Source: Nyssa sinensis
Lineage: Eukaryota > Streptophyta > Magnoliopsida > Cornales > Nyssaceae
Reading direction: 5' to 3'
DNA length: 64,000 nt
Assembly (NCBI GenBank): GCA_008638375.1
Contig: CM018051.1
Coordinates: 38,014,177 to 38,078,176 of the forward strand
Positions 1-11,106 of the stretch are shown here, piece after piece (positions within the stretch are counted from its first letter, which is position 1; every line of letters begins with the position of its first letter). The notes below the pieces were generated by a model that saw only the letters and a list, made by a program, of their open reading frames with translations, made no database searches and was not told where the DNA came from. The position numbers were made by a program, and so were the translations under genes.

Positions 1-1530
1 AGTTAAGGCGTGGTATGTGCAAGTGTATGTCTCATTCAGGATTGCTCCCGTTAAGTCAGAGTACCAATGTCTCATTCACAAATCGCTCCCGTTGGGTCAA
101 AGTACCAATGCAATAGTTTTTCACCACAGGATCTACACCCTCATAATGCATAGCACCAAGTGCTCAACCCACACTATGTTTTCAAGGAATCACCATATGC
201 CAATATGCCTAGATTTTTCTATGCAATGTTAATAAAGCATTTTATCAAATACTTGGCATACACCTTAAATCGTGCATCATTCATAAAGTAAACTCCAACT
301 TTCAAACCACACAACATCTTTCACATGAACATATACTATATAGAATCAATTTAAATACATGTTCATGTCACATGTTCACTACATTACCAATTCTCAAAGA
401 ACACATAATTACACAAAGTATCAATGCGTTAAACAATCATATCTTCTAAAACTCAAGGTCTATTCACATGAACAAAAATCACAATGTAATGAATCAAACA
501 TATATTCAAATTACATGCTCATCATTTTGAAAAATTCTCAAAGATTATAAAATACATAAAGTAGCAACACATTGAATAAATCATAACGATCTAACTACAA
601 GATTTTGTTTACATGAACATAAGCTAGAATACAATGAATTTTACATATAGTCATGGTCCATGTTTATCATTTTACCAAATTCTCAAAAAATACAAAGAAC
701 ACACAAGTACATAAACAACCAACTCTAGGTTTTCAAAGCGACAACATCCTAAGTGACTTTCTAATAGCAAATAAACATATAAATCATTCAATCAACTTAT
801 AAAACACTCCTAAACTTAACCTTATTCCTTACTTAGCAAAATATCATACCTAAATGGGTTTTTCTCAACCCTAGGGAGTTGTGTTCTCTATGTAGACAAA
901 CAAATTGGTGAGAACGTAGCCCTTGACGTGGGAAACAACTTCTTAGAAGGAAATCTTGTGAAAATCCAAGCCTAGAAGTGAGTTTTGGAGGCTTGAAGGT
1001 TGGAGAAACCTAGGTTTCTTTCTCTCTTTTCTCCATGAACGTGCAGCTGCTGTATCTCAAACCAAAATAATGAAATTATATCACTAAGGGGTCTTATTTA
1101 TAGTAAAGGGGCCAAGGGCCAAAAAGACCCTTTTGCTCTTAATAAGTTCGGGGCCCCATTACACTACAACTCGTCCCGAAACGCCTCAATTCAATATTTT
1201 GTTTTAGCCAAAGTTCTTAAAATTATTTTAAATGAAATTCTCCAAAAAAATTTATTTTCGCCAGTGGCCGGGTTTGGCCGGATCCACCTGGGCCACCCGG
1301 ATGCCCTTTGTGGTCCAGTTTTTGAAACTATCTCCGAATAGGCTCAAATTTTTATAGGAGGTGTATTTTAACATTCTAAGAATATTTCTCTTCTATGGAA
1401 TACTCAAAATATACTTCTAAATATGACTTATGTCTAAATATGCATGTATAGTGCCCTACCGGCAAATGGTACATGAATAGTGCTTTACTGGCAAAACGAA
1501 AAATTTACTCTCATTTTTTAGGTCTCTACA
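1..1530 (-). repeat. Partial long LTR-like copy (subfamily A), cut by the window edge
   Basis: Non-coding. The sequence runs collinear with 40805-42274: both carry the same block with the words CACCACAGGATCTACACC-like and 'ATAATGCATA', the same 'GGGTTTTTCTCAACCCTA' segment, and both end near a CGAAAAATTTA motif followed by ...CTCTACA or ...CTTTACA. Positions 1-240 are also the reverse complement of about 4960-5240. The right end (1530) is TACA. Read on the minus strand this is a TGT start, which sets the orientation. The other terminus and its target duplication lie outside the window. The small ORFs inside are not supported. Confidence 0.7.
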
Positions 1531-2629
1531 CAAACATACATCATCCCAAAAGTGTATTCATCCTGAGATTACTATTTCTAAGTCAAAAAAATATGAGTAC
1601 CATTAAGGCTCCCAAGCCTTCACATCAACATAAAGATACCACAAGGCCCTTTTTACATTTCCAAAAAAATAAACAAAAGGAAAAAATGAAGTTGTGAATT
1701 CAATTACATCCAAAATAAATAAAAGAGTAAAAAATAAGGTGTCATTCTAATCCATGTCATCAAGACACCAACTCCTTGCCATTACCTGCATTTGGTAGGG
1801 GTCAAAACAACAACCCTAATAGAGATTCTAAAATAGGAAAAGTTAAAACGGTGCAAGGTATAGGTATATGAGATGTGAAGTGTAAACATAAGTGTTCAAC
1901 CGACATGCATACATAACAATAGGTTATTTATCATGTTTTTCAACAATGCAAACCATTAACCCAACCACAAGAAGAACATAACAATATGTAAATAGAACGA
2001 TAACTATATAATCACACTCAATTTCATGCAAAATAATTTACCATTCACGATTCACGTTATTCCTCTCACTTAAATATAATCACTTCATCAAATCACCTAA
2101 TGGCCCCCGAAAAAGCCTAGTACTTCACAAGCTACTAACTTGTTGGGTATATATTACTACCCGCGCGAGGTTACGATTCGCAACCGAAGGGAGACACAAT
2201 CCCCATCACAAAATATTTCCGATCTCAAATGTGGCCTCACAACGTGCCATTCTTTCTTGTCCATCGACTTGTTCTAAGGATTAGTTATCCATATTCCCTT
2301 CTTCCATTTCCATTTTCAAATTTCATCTTTTATCAATGTTTTTCACTTTATTTACAAACATGCACAAGGTTCACATCATTTTATTATTCATCACAAAATA
2401 TAACAATATCGACACATCTTCATAACTTTCAACAATCCAATCATTTAACTCAAGCATGAAAAATACACACATACATGACATTCAACCATTTACCATTCAT
2501 CATAAGGATATATCAATACCAGTGAAATCAAGATATTCAAAAATTCATTATCATCCAAGGCATGAGCAATATAGTAAAATATGACATTGTAAAGAAATCC
2601 TCAAGATAAGTAAAATGCATTATACTTCA
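1531..2629. repeat. Diverged LTR-like host sequence between two insertions
   Basis: No gene is visible. The stretch is AT-rich and lies between the right end of the first LTR copy and the left end of the 2630-5575 insertion. It resumes at 5576 after that insertion. It holds phrases such as 'CCCGAAAAAGCC' like those in the other long LTR copies, so it is probably an older member of the same superfamily. I could not define its ends. Confidence 0.35.
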
Positions 2630-2744
2630 TGTTATAACATGAAATTTTTTTTTTTTTATTATTATTCTTTATTCTTGAAATTGTTAATTAATTATTATTA
2701 TTACTATTATTATTATTATTATTATTATTATCATTATTAAGAAT

Positions 2745-3276
2745 GTGATGTGTGTATTGTATGTGTACAATTATGTGTATGCTACATGTGCATGTATATA
2801 CATATATTATATGCATATTTAACTTTGGAAAATATATATATATATATTTATTTGTGTATATATATATATGTGTATAACAGTGCACAGTGCACTGTGTGTA
2901 CAGTGTGTGTATGTGTGTGTAACCGTGTGTGTGTGTGTGTGTGACTTTGAGTGTTACACACTCAAAGAGGTATGGGTGGGGTTGTGTGTGTGAGTAGAAT
3001 TCAGGGAGTGGGGGAGGTGCAGAATCAGCAGAGGGTGGTTGGTCTTGGGGAGAGAGAGAGAGAGAGATATAGAGAGAGAGAGATATAGAGAGAGAGAGTG
3101 AAGGAAAAAGGGGAGTGTCTCGGGTGAGAAGAAAAGAGAAGGAAAGAAAGAGAAAGAAGAGAGAAACAGAGAGAGAGAGAGTTCTAGACTGTAAAGAAGG
3201 AGAGGAAGCTCGAGGAGGAACCAGAAAGGGAGAAGGAAGGCACGGCTAGAGAGAGAAACGGCCAAGAAAAACTGTA
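2745..3276 (+). promoter_or_regulatory. TA/GT tract, GA-rich leader and splice-donor-like GTAAGT in the LTR
   Basis: From left to right: (ATT)n, TATATATA runs, (GT)n to about 2943, GAGAGA tracts at 3050-3180, and a GTAAGTG donor-like site at 3274. The same order recurs in at least five other LTR copies in this window, which suggests a core promoter, a transcribed leader and a donor site. This is inference from order and recurrence only. Confidence 0.35.
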
Positions 3277-3860
3277 AGTGGGTCACTTCTGTTTCAATTT
3301 TTTTAAAAGCATTTCAATTGATTTGAACTATAGGATCTTAGAGAGCATAATGTAGGGATCATTTTGCAAGAAGAATGAGAATGAATGGTTGAGAAACTAG
3401 GGAGAAATCCCTCGTTGCAGGTCTCGGCCATGGAGGTTGAACCTCAACATTTCATGTGTAAAACTTCCTTCAAACGATCCTAAAATAACCCTATGAGGTG
3501 CAGAAAGTGAATGGGATTAAATTGGGTTCAAAACCGTGGGGGAAAATGGGGGAAAAATGGGTGGCCGGAGAGTTGACCGAGGGTTTGACCCTCTATTTCG
3601 TAGAGTTGGAGAAGGTTTTGAGGGAAATGGGGGTTGGGGATGTGATCTACGTGAAAAAAGGGAGGAAATAGCATTTTGAAAATGGGGAAAACACGCCGGA
3701 GGTCGGTCGCCGGCGCCGGAGAAGGCGCCGGAACCCTACCGCTGCTTCACCGGAGAATCGGGGAAGAAGGTGGGGTGTCGGGTCCCGGGTCGGATCGGGT
3801 CCGGTTCGGGGCGGGCGTGGATCGCCCCTGCCACGTGCCAGCCACTGTTTTAAATTAAAT

Positions 3861-3948
3861 GAATTTGAACCTTTTAGAATTTAAACCTTTGAATTTGAAC
3901 CTTTTAGAATTTAAACCTTTGAATTTGAACCTTTTGAATTTGAACCTT
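3861..3948. repeat. 30-bp tandem repeat inside the 2630-5575 LTR
   Basis: The unit starts GAATTTGAACC at 3861, 3891 and 3921, an exact 30-bp step, and then decays. Each unit is itself a diverged doublet (GAATTTGAACC and GAATTTAAACC forms). Confidence 0.85.
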
Positions 3949-5575
3949 AACCTGAACTTTCAGAAATTACGAATTGACCCCCAACTGTTAGAAATTACAC
4001 TTTGACCCACCTGATTAAATTATTAATAAAATATTAATTAAATTAATTAATTAATTATTTAATTAAATTAATTTAATTAATTAAATATTCAAAAACATCC
4101 CGGAGTCCAAATGAGACAAGTCATTAGTGTATTTTGACTATCTCGACTATTCCGAGACCGATGGTGAGGTCCGTTTTACGAGACGGGGTCCCGAAAAATA
4201 AAAGACCCGTAGTAACCCTTAAAATTACCAAAATGCCCCTAACTTGAAACACTGTCAGACGAACTCCGAATTAGGTAAACAAATAGTGAAATTTTATTAT
4301 CTCGAACATTCCGGACTCAACCGTGGAGTCCGATTTGTGAAAAGAGGTCACGAAATGTAAGGACACGTGTAAAGTGCAAAATGACTGTTTTGCCCTTTTG
4401 AACCCCGGTGTCCGAATTAAGTTCTACGAAAACCTAGGCTTACTTTCTTAAACGTTCTAAAACCAATGGTAGGGTTTAATTTAGCAGAATAGAAACCTAT
4501 GAATTTAAAGACATAAAATTTGATGAATAGCATACATTCAAACAACAATGGACTGAATTGTAATTCCTACTTTTAGGGACACTGACAGGACAGGAGGAGG
4601 CGATCTGATCTCTTACATTTTCATCCGTCTGTTCAGCTACATATAGTTCACGATCTTCTAGGGTTGATACCAACCCATCAGGTATGGTGTTTTGCTAGTG
4701 TTAGAAATGAAGTTAAGTTAGGAATATTTGTGAATGACTGAATGTCGTATGTGTTTATCTGTAATGTGTTTACCGTTTATTTGGAATTGGTTGTTCACAT
4801 GCTTACATGTTACTTGTACCTTATGAATATTTAGTGAATGATGAATGTGACTCACGACATGTGTATATGTTAATTTTACGAGATATGATTGCATGTGGAA
4901 TCAGTTAGGTGATTTATATATTATTGTCTCGAGCATGCTATATTGTGGAAACCATGTATCATTGAGATTGCATTGGCATATTGGCATATGATGAATCCTT
5001 TGAGAACATGGCGTGGGTAAGCACGTGGTGCTTTGCATTATGAGGGTGTAGATCCTGTGGTGAAAAACCCAAAATTGGCCATTGCATTGGTACTCCGTAG
5101 CCATCGGGGAGTACCCGTAAACGAGACATGGGTGTGGCATAGAGTTGTGCATGGGTGTGTCACGCATACTATTCATATATACTACTGCGATGCTTGAATG
5201 TCATTTAGAAATAAATGTACACTTTGCACATGCCACGCCTTAGCTTTATTTCTGGCATTAGCATTTCATCATACCAGCAGTTGTGCTGACCCATTCGTGG
5301 GCAACATTTTCAGATGAGGATCCTCCAGCCACTTGAGACTTAGTGATGCCCTGAGAGGGCGAAGCACGTGATGTATTTGTGACCCATGAGACTTGTATTT
5401 TGTTATGTAAGGGCTTAAGCCCGAATGACTGATGAACAATGTATTCGATATTACTTTATGTATGGATGATGATGGACGCATGTTTAGTGAATTTAATTAC
5501 TTTTGTCCTTTTATTTATTTCACTTTCTGTCTCGTTACTCGCGCCCCGGGGTCGTGGGAAATTCGGGGCGTGACA

Positions 5576-7030
5576 CTTCACATGGAAAACACCCAACCTT
5601 TATCCTAGGTTAAAATCCCTACTTCTAAACAAATGTGGATTTGTGTGTAGAGAGAGAGAGAGAGATTTCAAGATCTTGGCTTCAATCATTGCTCACAAAC
5701 CCTAAGAAAGATTTTACACTGTTTATTTCACTCAAACAAGCTGGATCTATAAGAACATTAAAGAAATTTGAAAAGAAAATGAAAAGTCCCAAATTTTTAC
5801 CTTTTGTTCTTGAAGCAATCTTTGAAATCCTAACTTCTCAATCAGTAGAAATTCTTCTTATACTTGACTCCTTCTAGTATAATGTGTTTACAAGGCTTAG
5901 AGATCTATGAATGCTCAAGAAATACTCTAACCCTAACTTTCATGTTGCTTAGAAAGAGTTTGGAAGAGAAAGAAAAGTGAAATTTGGGCACAATTTGCTT
6001 TTTAGCCCGCAACTTAAAAGTGTTTTGTCGTACACTCATTCGAACGAACAGAATCTTTGTTCGAACGAGTATCAAACGAAGATCACACCAAACTTTCAGG
6101 TGCTCGTTTGAACGAACAAACCCTTCATTCGAACGAAGCCCATAAACTTTATGCCTTTTTATGATTTCTACAATTCAAGTTCACCTTTCTAGTTTATTCC
6201 ACATGTATCATCTCACTCCATATTATGTTATTTAATTTAATTCTATCTCATTATTATGTTCGTGTGATTTATAATCATGCAAAACTAACATTATCTATTA
6301 TTTATTTCTCTATTTGTTTTCCTATTTTATGAAATGTTACAATTTAAAACATCAATCGAGTTCTAAAACAATTTTACAATATGATACGATCAATTTGGAA
6401 ATTCAATACAATCAATTTTTCGATTAGAGGAACAATCATTCGTCAATCATCAATCAGTTATAAAACTATAATGACCAATTTTCTAGAAACAAGATATCAA
6501 TTCAATGCAATTAAAGTTATGCCTGACGGCGATAATCTTCATAACACAATCAGGAATATGCCAATTACTACAATCAACAATACAATTGTCACTACGACAA
6601 TCTATGGTTATTACAAATAGCCCAATACAGGCTTGTTCATGACGCAATCACTATGAAATTTCGCACACTAAGTGTATGAACAATCCACTTTTGGTGAGCG
6701 ATAATATATCAATATTGAATAATGGTAGAGAGAACGATTCAAAATAATCCAATAAATTCAATTAAAATAGTTTACAATTAATATGCTTCACATTTTAAAA
6801 TCAAGTTCATAAAATAGTTCGATCAATAACGATAACAATCCTATCAATAAAACGATGAAAATTTGATCAATAGAATGATAGTAATTTGTTCATTAAGACA
6901 ATAGCAAATTGTTCAATAAAATGATAGCAATTCAATCAATCAAAATGATAGCAGTTTGTTCAATAAACAAAAGTGAGATAAGAAGTACGTTTCTAAAACC
7001 GAAAGTGCAAGATCCGCACTTTAAAGTGCA
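5576..7030. repeat. LTR-derived non-coding sequence with palindromic TTCGAACGAA motifs
   Basis: No gene is visible. It holds a GA tract at 5648-5666, a cluster of TTCGAACGA-type palindromes at about 6035-6140, and the 23-bp array at 6821-6968. The ORFs at 5635-5877 and 6381-6620 match nothing I recognise. They have the biased composition of AT-rich repeat DNA. Confidence 0.4.
6821..6968. repeat. Degenerate tandem repeat with a unit of about 23 bp
   Basis: About six or seven units of the type TCAATAAAATGATAGCAATT follow one another with substitutions and small indels. Confidence 0.7.
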
Positions 7031-7434
7031 AGATTACTCACCTCGTTCCTTATCTAGATATTCTTAGTTGTTTTTTCTCACTGTCATTTGCCTTCATTAT
7101 TCTTATAACAAGAATTAACAATATTTAAGGCATGTCCAATCATAATTTTCTTGAAACACTATATATAAAGTTTTACTAACTTAAGTGGACCTCGTGATCG
7201 GGCTTAGAAGCCCTGAAAACCCTAAGGTTAGTCCTTTCCTATTTTTTTATACTCTTCTAGTAGCCCATTTAACCACTAATGGAATTTTGGGTATTATTAA
7301 TTTTGCGTATTTATATTTTTGGTACCCTATTTGACGAAACGAATCCCACCGTTGAGTCTGGAACGTTGAAAAATTCTTAAAGTAAGTAGCTTCGCGGTCA
7401 TAAGAGTTCATTTGGTAACTTAAGTACGTTTTTA

Positions 7435-9010
7435 AGACTTATTTGTAATTAGTCCAGTTCACCCATTTATACATTTCAAGGTCACATTTTTCCAAACATG
7501 GATCATCATTGGGTTCGAAATATCGAAAAACGTTAGGACGAGACCCTTGTTATTATTTGAGTCATAATGGTAGCTTAATAGCACACTTAGGGCAGAATTA
7601 GAATTATTCTATTTGTTGTTTCATGCTTTTTGAAGTATTTAAAGAAACCATATCACTGAGTCTAGAACGTCAAAAAATGCTAAAATAAAATTTTCTTGAA
7701 ATTTAAATTGATAAAAATATCAATTTATAAAGTTGCCGACAAAAGTCGACTAAATTGAATTTTTTTCAAATTAATTTATTGATCTATAATTATCAAAAGT
7801 TCATTATTTATAATTTTAACAAATAAACCCACCAGTTTTTAATTAAACAATTAGCTTTTAATAAAATCCCCAAAAAAACTATCCAATCCTGGTCCTTTTT
7901 TTAAGTGAACCAATTCTGTTCCACCAAGGACAAACTAGTTTAGTCTGTTAGCCACATCACCAAAATGACGACGTTCCACTTATCCATTTTAAGTGCCTAG
8001 ATAGGCCCCGACCTGAAGTCTGACCCAAACCTATTGACCCAGACCCAAATAGGGTCATCTTTCCTAATCAATCGTCGGTCATCGTCATCGGTGATAGTGA
8101 CTGGAAACTGGGTTTCCAAAATTTTCAACTCATTTTTTATGCAATTTTTTAGTTGTTCTTAGGCCCTAAACTAATCTTTAGATACCCTAGAATTTTTTGG
8201 ACTTATTTTGAATTAGTCTAATTCATTCGTTTATACATTTCAGAGTATAATTTGTCCAAATAGGGCCCCCTATTAGGTCTGAAACATCGAAAAACTTTAG
8301 GACGAAACCCCTTGTTATTATCTGAGTCCTTTTGGTAGCAAAATAGTACACTTAGGACATAATTAGAATTATCTTAATTGTTTCACATTTTTCAAAGTCT
8401 TATTTGATGAAACAGACCTCACTATTGAGTCCAAAATGACAAACAATGCTAAAATAGCATTTTTCTTGGAAATTTAAATTGATAAAAATATTAATTTATA
8501 AATCTACTGGCAAAAGTTGACTAATTTATAATTTCTAAAAATTAATCTATTAGTCTATAATTATAAAAAGTTTGTTGATCCATAATTTTAACAAATAAAC
8601 CCACCAGTTTATAATTAAACAATTAGGTTTTAATAAAATCCCTAAAAAAATGTCCAATTCATCCCTTTTTGAATGAACTGGTTCTATTCTACCAAGGATC
8701 GACCAGTCCAGAAACATCTTAAGTGAATCGGTCTAAGACCTCACCGAATTGACCAGTTTAATTTGGTTTTCCATGTTAGTAGATTTAAGCACCAAAATGG
8801 CGTCATTCCACTTATCTATTTTAAGTGCATGGATAGACCCCAACCCAAACCCGTTGACCCAAACCCAAACAGGTTCATCTTTCTTGATCAATCGCTGATC
8901 ATTGGTACCGACCACGGTAATTGGAAATTAGGTTTTCAAAATTTTTAACTCACTCTTCACGCAGTTTTTTACTTTTTCTTTGGACCTAGTTCTAGGACCA
9001 TTTTGGTTTA
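7435..9010. repeat. Degenerate duplication of about 0.77-0.81 kb
   Basis: Matched landmarks: ATTAGTC(C/T) at 7448 and 8212 (offset 764), AAATAAACCCACCAGTTT at 7821 and 8593 (offset 772), and ATTTT(C/T)AACTCA near 8129 and 8941 (offset about 812). Substitutions and indels are frequent, so the duplication is old. Confidence 0.75.
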
Positions 9011-9486
9011 TTAATTTGCAGTGAAGTGATTGGATTCACACCATAACGATTTTTCGGTGACAATTGTGGGTCACATGTTTCTTGCTCAATTCTGCACTAA
9101 AATGGTTCATTTTTTAACCATTGTCTTTTATTTTCAGAGGGCTAAAAGTCCACGAACTCAAAATAAAGCTTATAACTCATTTTTTTAATATAAATCCAAT
9201 TATTCTCCATAACCTGCACATGCCTATATCTTGTTTATTTTTGGGCTTTTTTAGCCCATTCTTTTTGCATTGTAATCTTTACAATCTCTAGTTTATGTTT
9301 GAAACCAAGTTCTATGAAAATCAATTTATGGGTTCATATTTGAGCTTCATACATGGAAACTCACTATTCTAGGGCTTTTGACCCTCCTTCCTAAGTCAAG
9401 TCTATTTCGAATACATGCAAAAACATACTGAGAACTAAAGAAAATGTTCTTACCTTGTGGGAGGGCTTAGATTTGGAGAGTTTCTT

Positions 9487-9488
<2 letters not shown>

Positions 9489-9525
<37 letters not shown>

Positions 9526-9541
9526 TCTTCTTCTTCTTCTT
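9489..9541. repeat. (CT)n-(CTT)n microsatellite
   Basis: Uninterrupted CT followed by CTT repeats. On the minus strand this is a GA-rich leader followed 36 bp later by the donor-like CACAAG|GTAAGA (GT at plus 9452-9453). Confidence 0.9.
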
Positions 9542-9820
9542 TCTCTTTTAACCTTCTCTCTCTACTAGACATGCACGAACCACTCTCTCTCATCTCTGGT
9601 TTTGGTCTAAGTTTTGCATAAAAATCAAGTGTGGAGGGTTATGCATGTGTATATATTTATATATATATATATAGGTGTCCATCTTAGGATATTTGATTCT
9701 TTCCAAATGTCAAGTGCAATCCATCCTTTATCTCCATAGTTTTGAGACCTCAACAAGGTTGAAATTCATCATATCCTTTCCTCACCTTAGTGGATTTTGA
9801 TGTGACAAATCACATCATTG

Positions 9821-9862
9821 GGATATGTGTGTGTGTGTATATATACACACACACACACACAT
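9821..9862. repeat. GT-TATATA-AC perfect palindrome
   Basis: A (GT)n run, a TATATATA core and an (AC)n run form a self-complementary tract able to extrude a hairpin. Confidence 0.85.
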
Positions 9863-9881
9863 CATGTATGTGCATCTATCA

Positions 9882-10452
9882 TGTCCCAAACCCTACCCTA
9901 TGCAGATTAAGGATAATGATCGGCTAGTTAGGCATCTCACCAATATACTAACCCTTTTATAACATATTGATGATGTGTCTAACTAATGCCTCTTGACTGG
10001 TACATAAATCTATGCATTCAAAACTACATATAACAGCGGAAGTAAATCATGGCTAAGCATAAACTAAATACTTAATTTTCAGATTACAATAAGGTCTAAA
10101 TATTATAAGCCAAAAATTTCTTTTAGGAATCTAATACAAAACATAACTATGAAGCCAAAAATTGATGTCTTCTTCCAAAATGGCAGTAAACTAAGGTATG
10201 TCTTTCTATGCGGCACTATCTAGGCTATGAGCTGAAAAATTCAGGCTAAAACTCTGTGAGCTTTGTAAAAAGCTCGTGAGTAACACAAGTTTCCTGTCAT
10301 GGATTTTCTAAAAAACCCTTTTCATAACTTTCGTAGATAGTAGTTAAAAGAGTTGTACTAAAAGTTATTAGCATTCTAAAAAAAAATGTTCATATAACTA
10401 CGAATTTGTAAGATATGCTATAAAATCATACAAGAGTTTATGCCTATCTAGT
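9882..10452 (-). repeat. Left piece of a split long LTR-like copy (subfamily B)
   Basis: It begins TGTCCCAAACCCTACCC and carries 'TATGCAGATTAAGG' and 'CTCGTGAGTAACACAAGT'. Both correspond to 39290 onward (TGTCACATCCC, 'TATGCAAATTAGGG') and 42510 onward. It is interrupted by the Tat-like element after ctagt (10448-10452) and resumes after the second ctagt (33769-33773). Its far end is probably ...TTATTATACA at 39237. The flanking 5-mers (tatca and tttat) do not match, so that pairing is uncertain. Confidence 0.5.
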
Positions 10453-11029
10453 TGATATGCCATAAAAGAACAGGCCAATCAACACTTGACACGTATGACC
10501 ACAATCCGACTCATGCTCGGCCAACATGATTCTCACTCAACCAATGACTAAAAGCTCAAGCATACAGATCATTACATCAGGTCGGAAGAGACCGAATATA
10601 CACCTTCAGAACATATATATCCAGAACTGATCACAGGGTCCAGACCAACATTCTAAAACTCGTCACCGCCTTAGCAGGTGCCGAGCAGGGAATAAGGAAG
10701 CAATCTTCAACAAGGGAACTACCTTCTATGGTTATCTCTATGCAACGTTTCACAAGGTAACTGCAATCTCCGATGATCAAATCCCTATATTCATGGCGTT
10801 GAATCCTAATCAACTTAGGAAAGCCACGGCTTATAAATTAAACCCTAGAGGTATGCCTGATTTCTTATGCTCATTCTTTGGCTTTCAATACAGTCTTTCA
10901 ATTCTTTTACTTACTTAAGCATTGGAGCGGCTACCGCCGGAGCCAATCCGGTGGTCCTCTGATCATCTTTCTGAGTGTTCTACAGGTCACAAAGTCCATA
11001 CTTATTGCGAGCCGAAAAGTGCAGCATCA
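10453..11029 (+). repeat. 5' LTR of the Tat-like element
   Basis: 577 bp, TGATATG...GCATCA. It is the same length as the 3' copy and differs at 18 sites, all C/T or A/G, with no indel (3.1 percent). A TTATAAATT box occurs near 10830. Confidence 0.95.
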
Positions 11030-11032
11030 GTT

Positions 11033-11050
11033 TGGCGCCGTCTGTGGGAA
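11033..11050 (+). other. Primer-binding site of the Tat-like element
   Basis: TGGCGCCGTCTGTGGGA starts three bases after the LTR end. TGGCGCC complements a tRNA 3' end (...GGCGCCA). The remaining bases differ from the tRNA-Asp-type site of the nested element. I do not name the tRNA. Confidence 0.8.
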
Positions 11051-11106
11051 CGACTAATCTCCAAGTGCTCTATTCATAAACTCAACTCTTTCCTCACCGG
11101 AAAACC

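Larger units (their letters stand above)
2630..5575 (+). mobile_element. Solo-LTR-like insertion, subfamily A, duplication cttca
   Basis: The unit begins TGTTATAACA and ends GGGGCGTGACA. It is flanked on both sides by cttca (2625-2629 and 5576-5580), the 5-bp duplication expected of LTR-element integration. It is 2946 bp and has no retroelement coding, primer-binding site or pair of internal LTRs, so a solo LTR formed by LTR-LTR recombination is the simplest reading. Its right third (about 4960-5240) is the reverse complement of segments in 1-240 and 40805-41140. A GC-rich patch at 3680-3840 contains a 60-codon ORF with no recognisable protein. Confidence 0.75.
7031..9881 (-). repeat. Long LTR-like copy (subfamily B) with an internal duplication
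   Basis: The order of landmarks matches the 22083-26094 and 39290-45937 copies: a CTCACC block, repeated phrases of the type 'ACGAAACGAATCCCACC ... TTGAGTC', a 'GGCGT..TTCCACTTAT' block, then a (CT)n tract and TA-rich DNA. Positions 7435-8200 and 8200-9010 are a degenerate tandem duplication. Neither end is securely defined. No coding sequence is visible. Confidence 0.5.

Noticed and set aside
2954..3286. 110-codon minus-strand ORF rich in Ser, Leu and Phe
   Set aside because: It is the reverse frame of the GA-rich tract. Composition only, no domain.
3676..3858. 60-codon GC-rich ORF as a gene
   Set aside because: Arg/Gly/Ala composition follows from the CCGG-rich patch. No support beyond the open frame.
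6821..6968. CRISPR-like array
   Set aside because: Units are contiguous and degenerate with no spacers, in a plant nuclear context.
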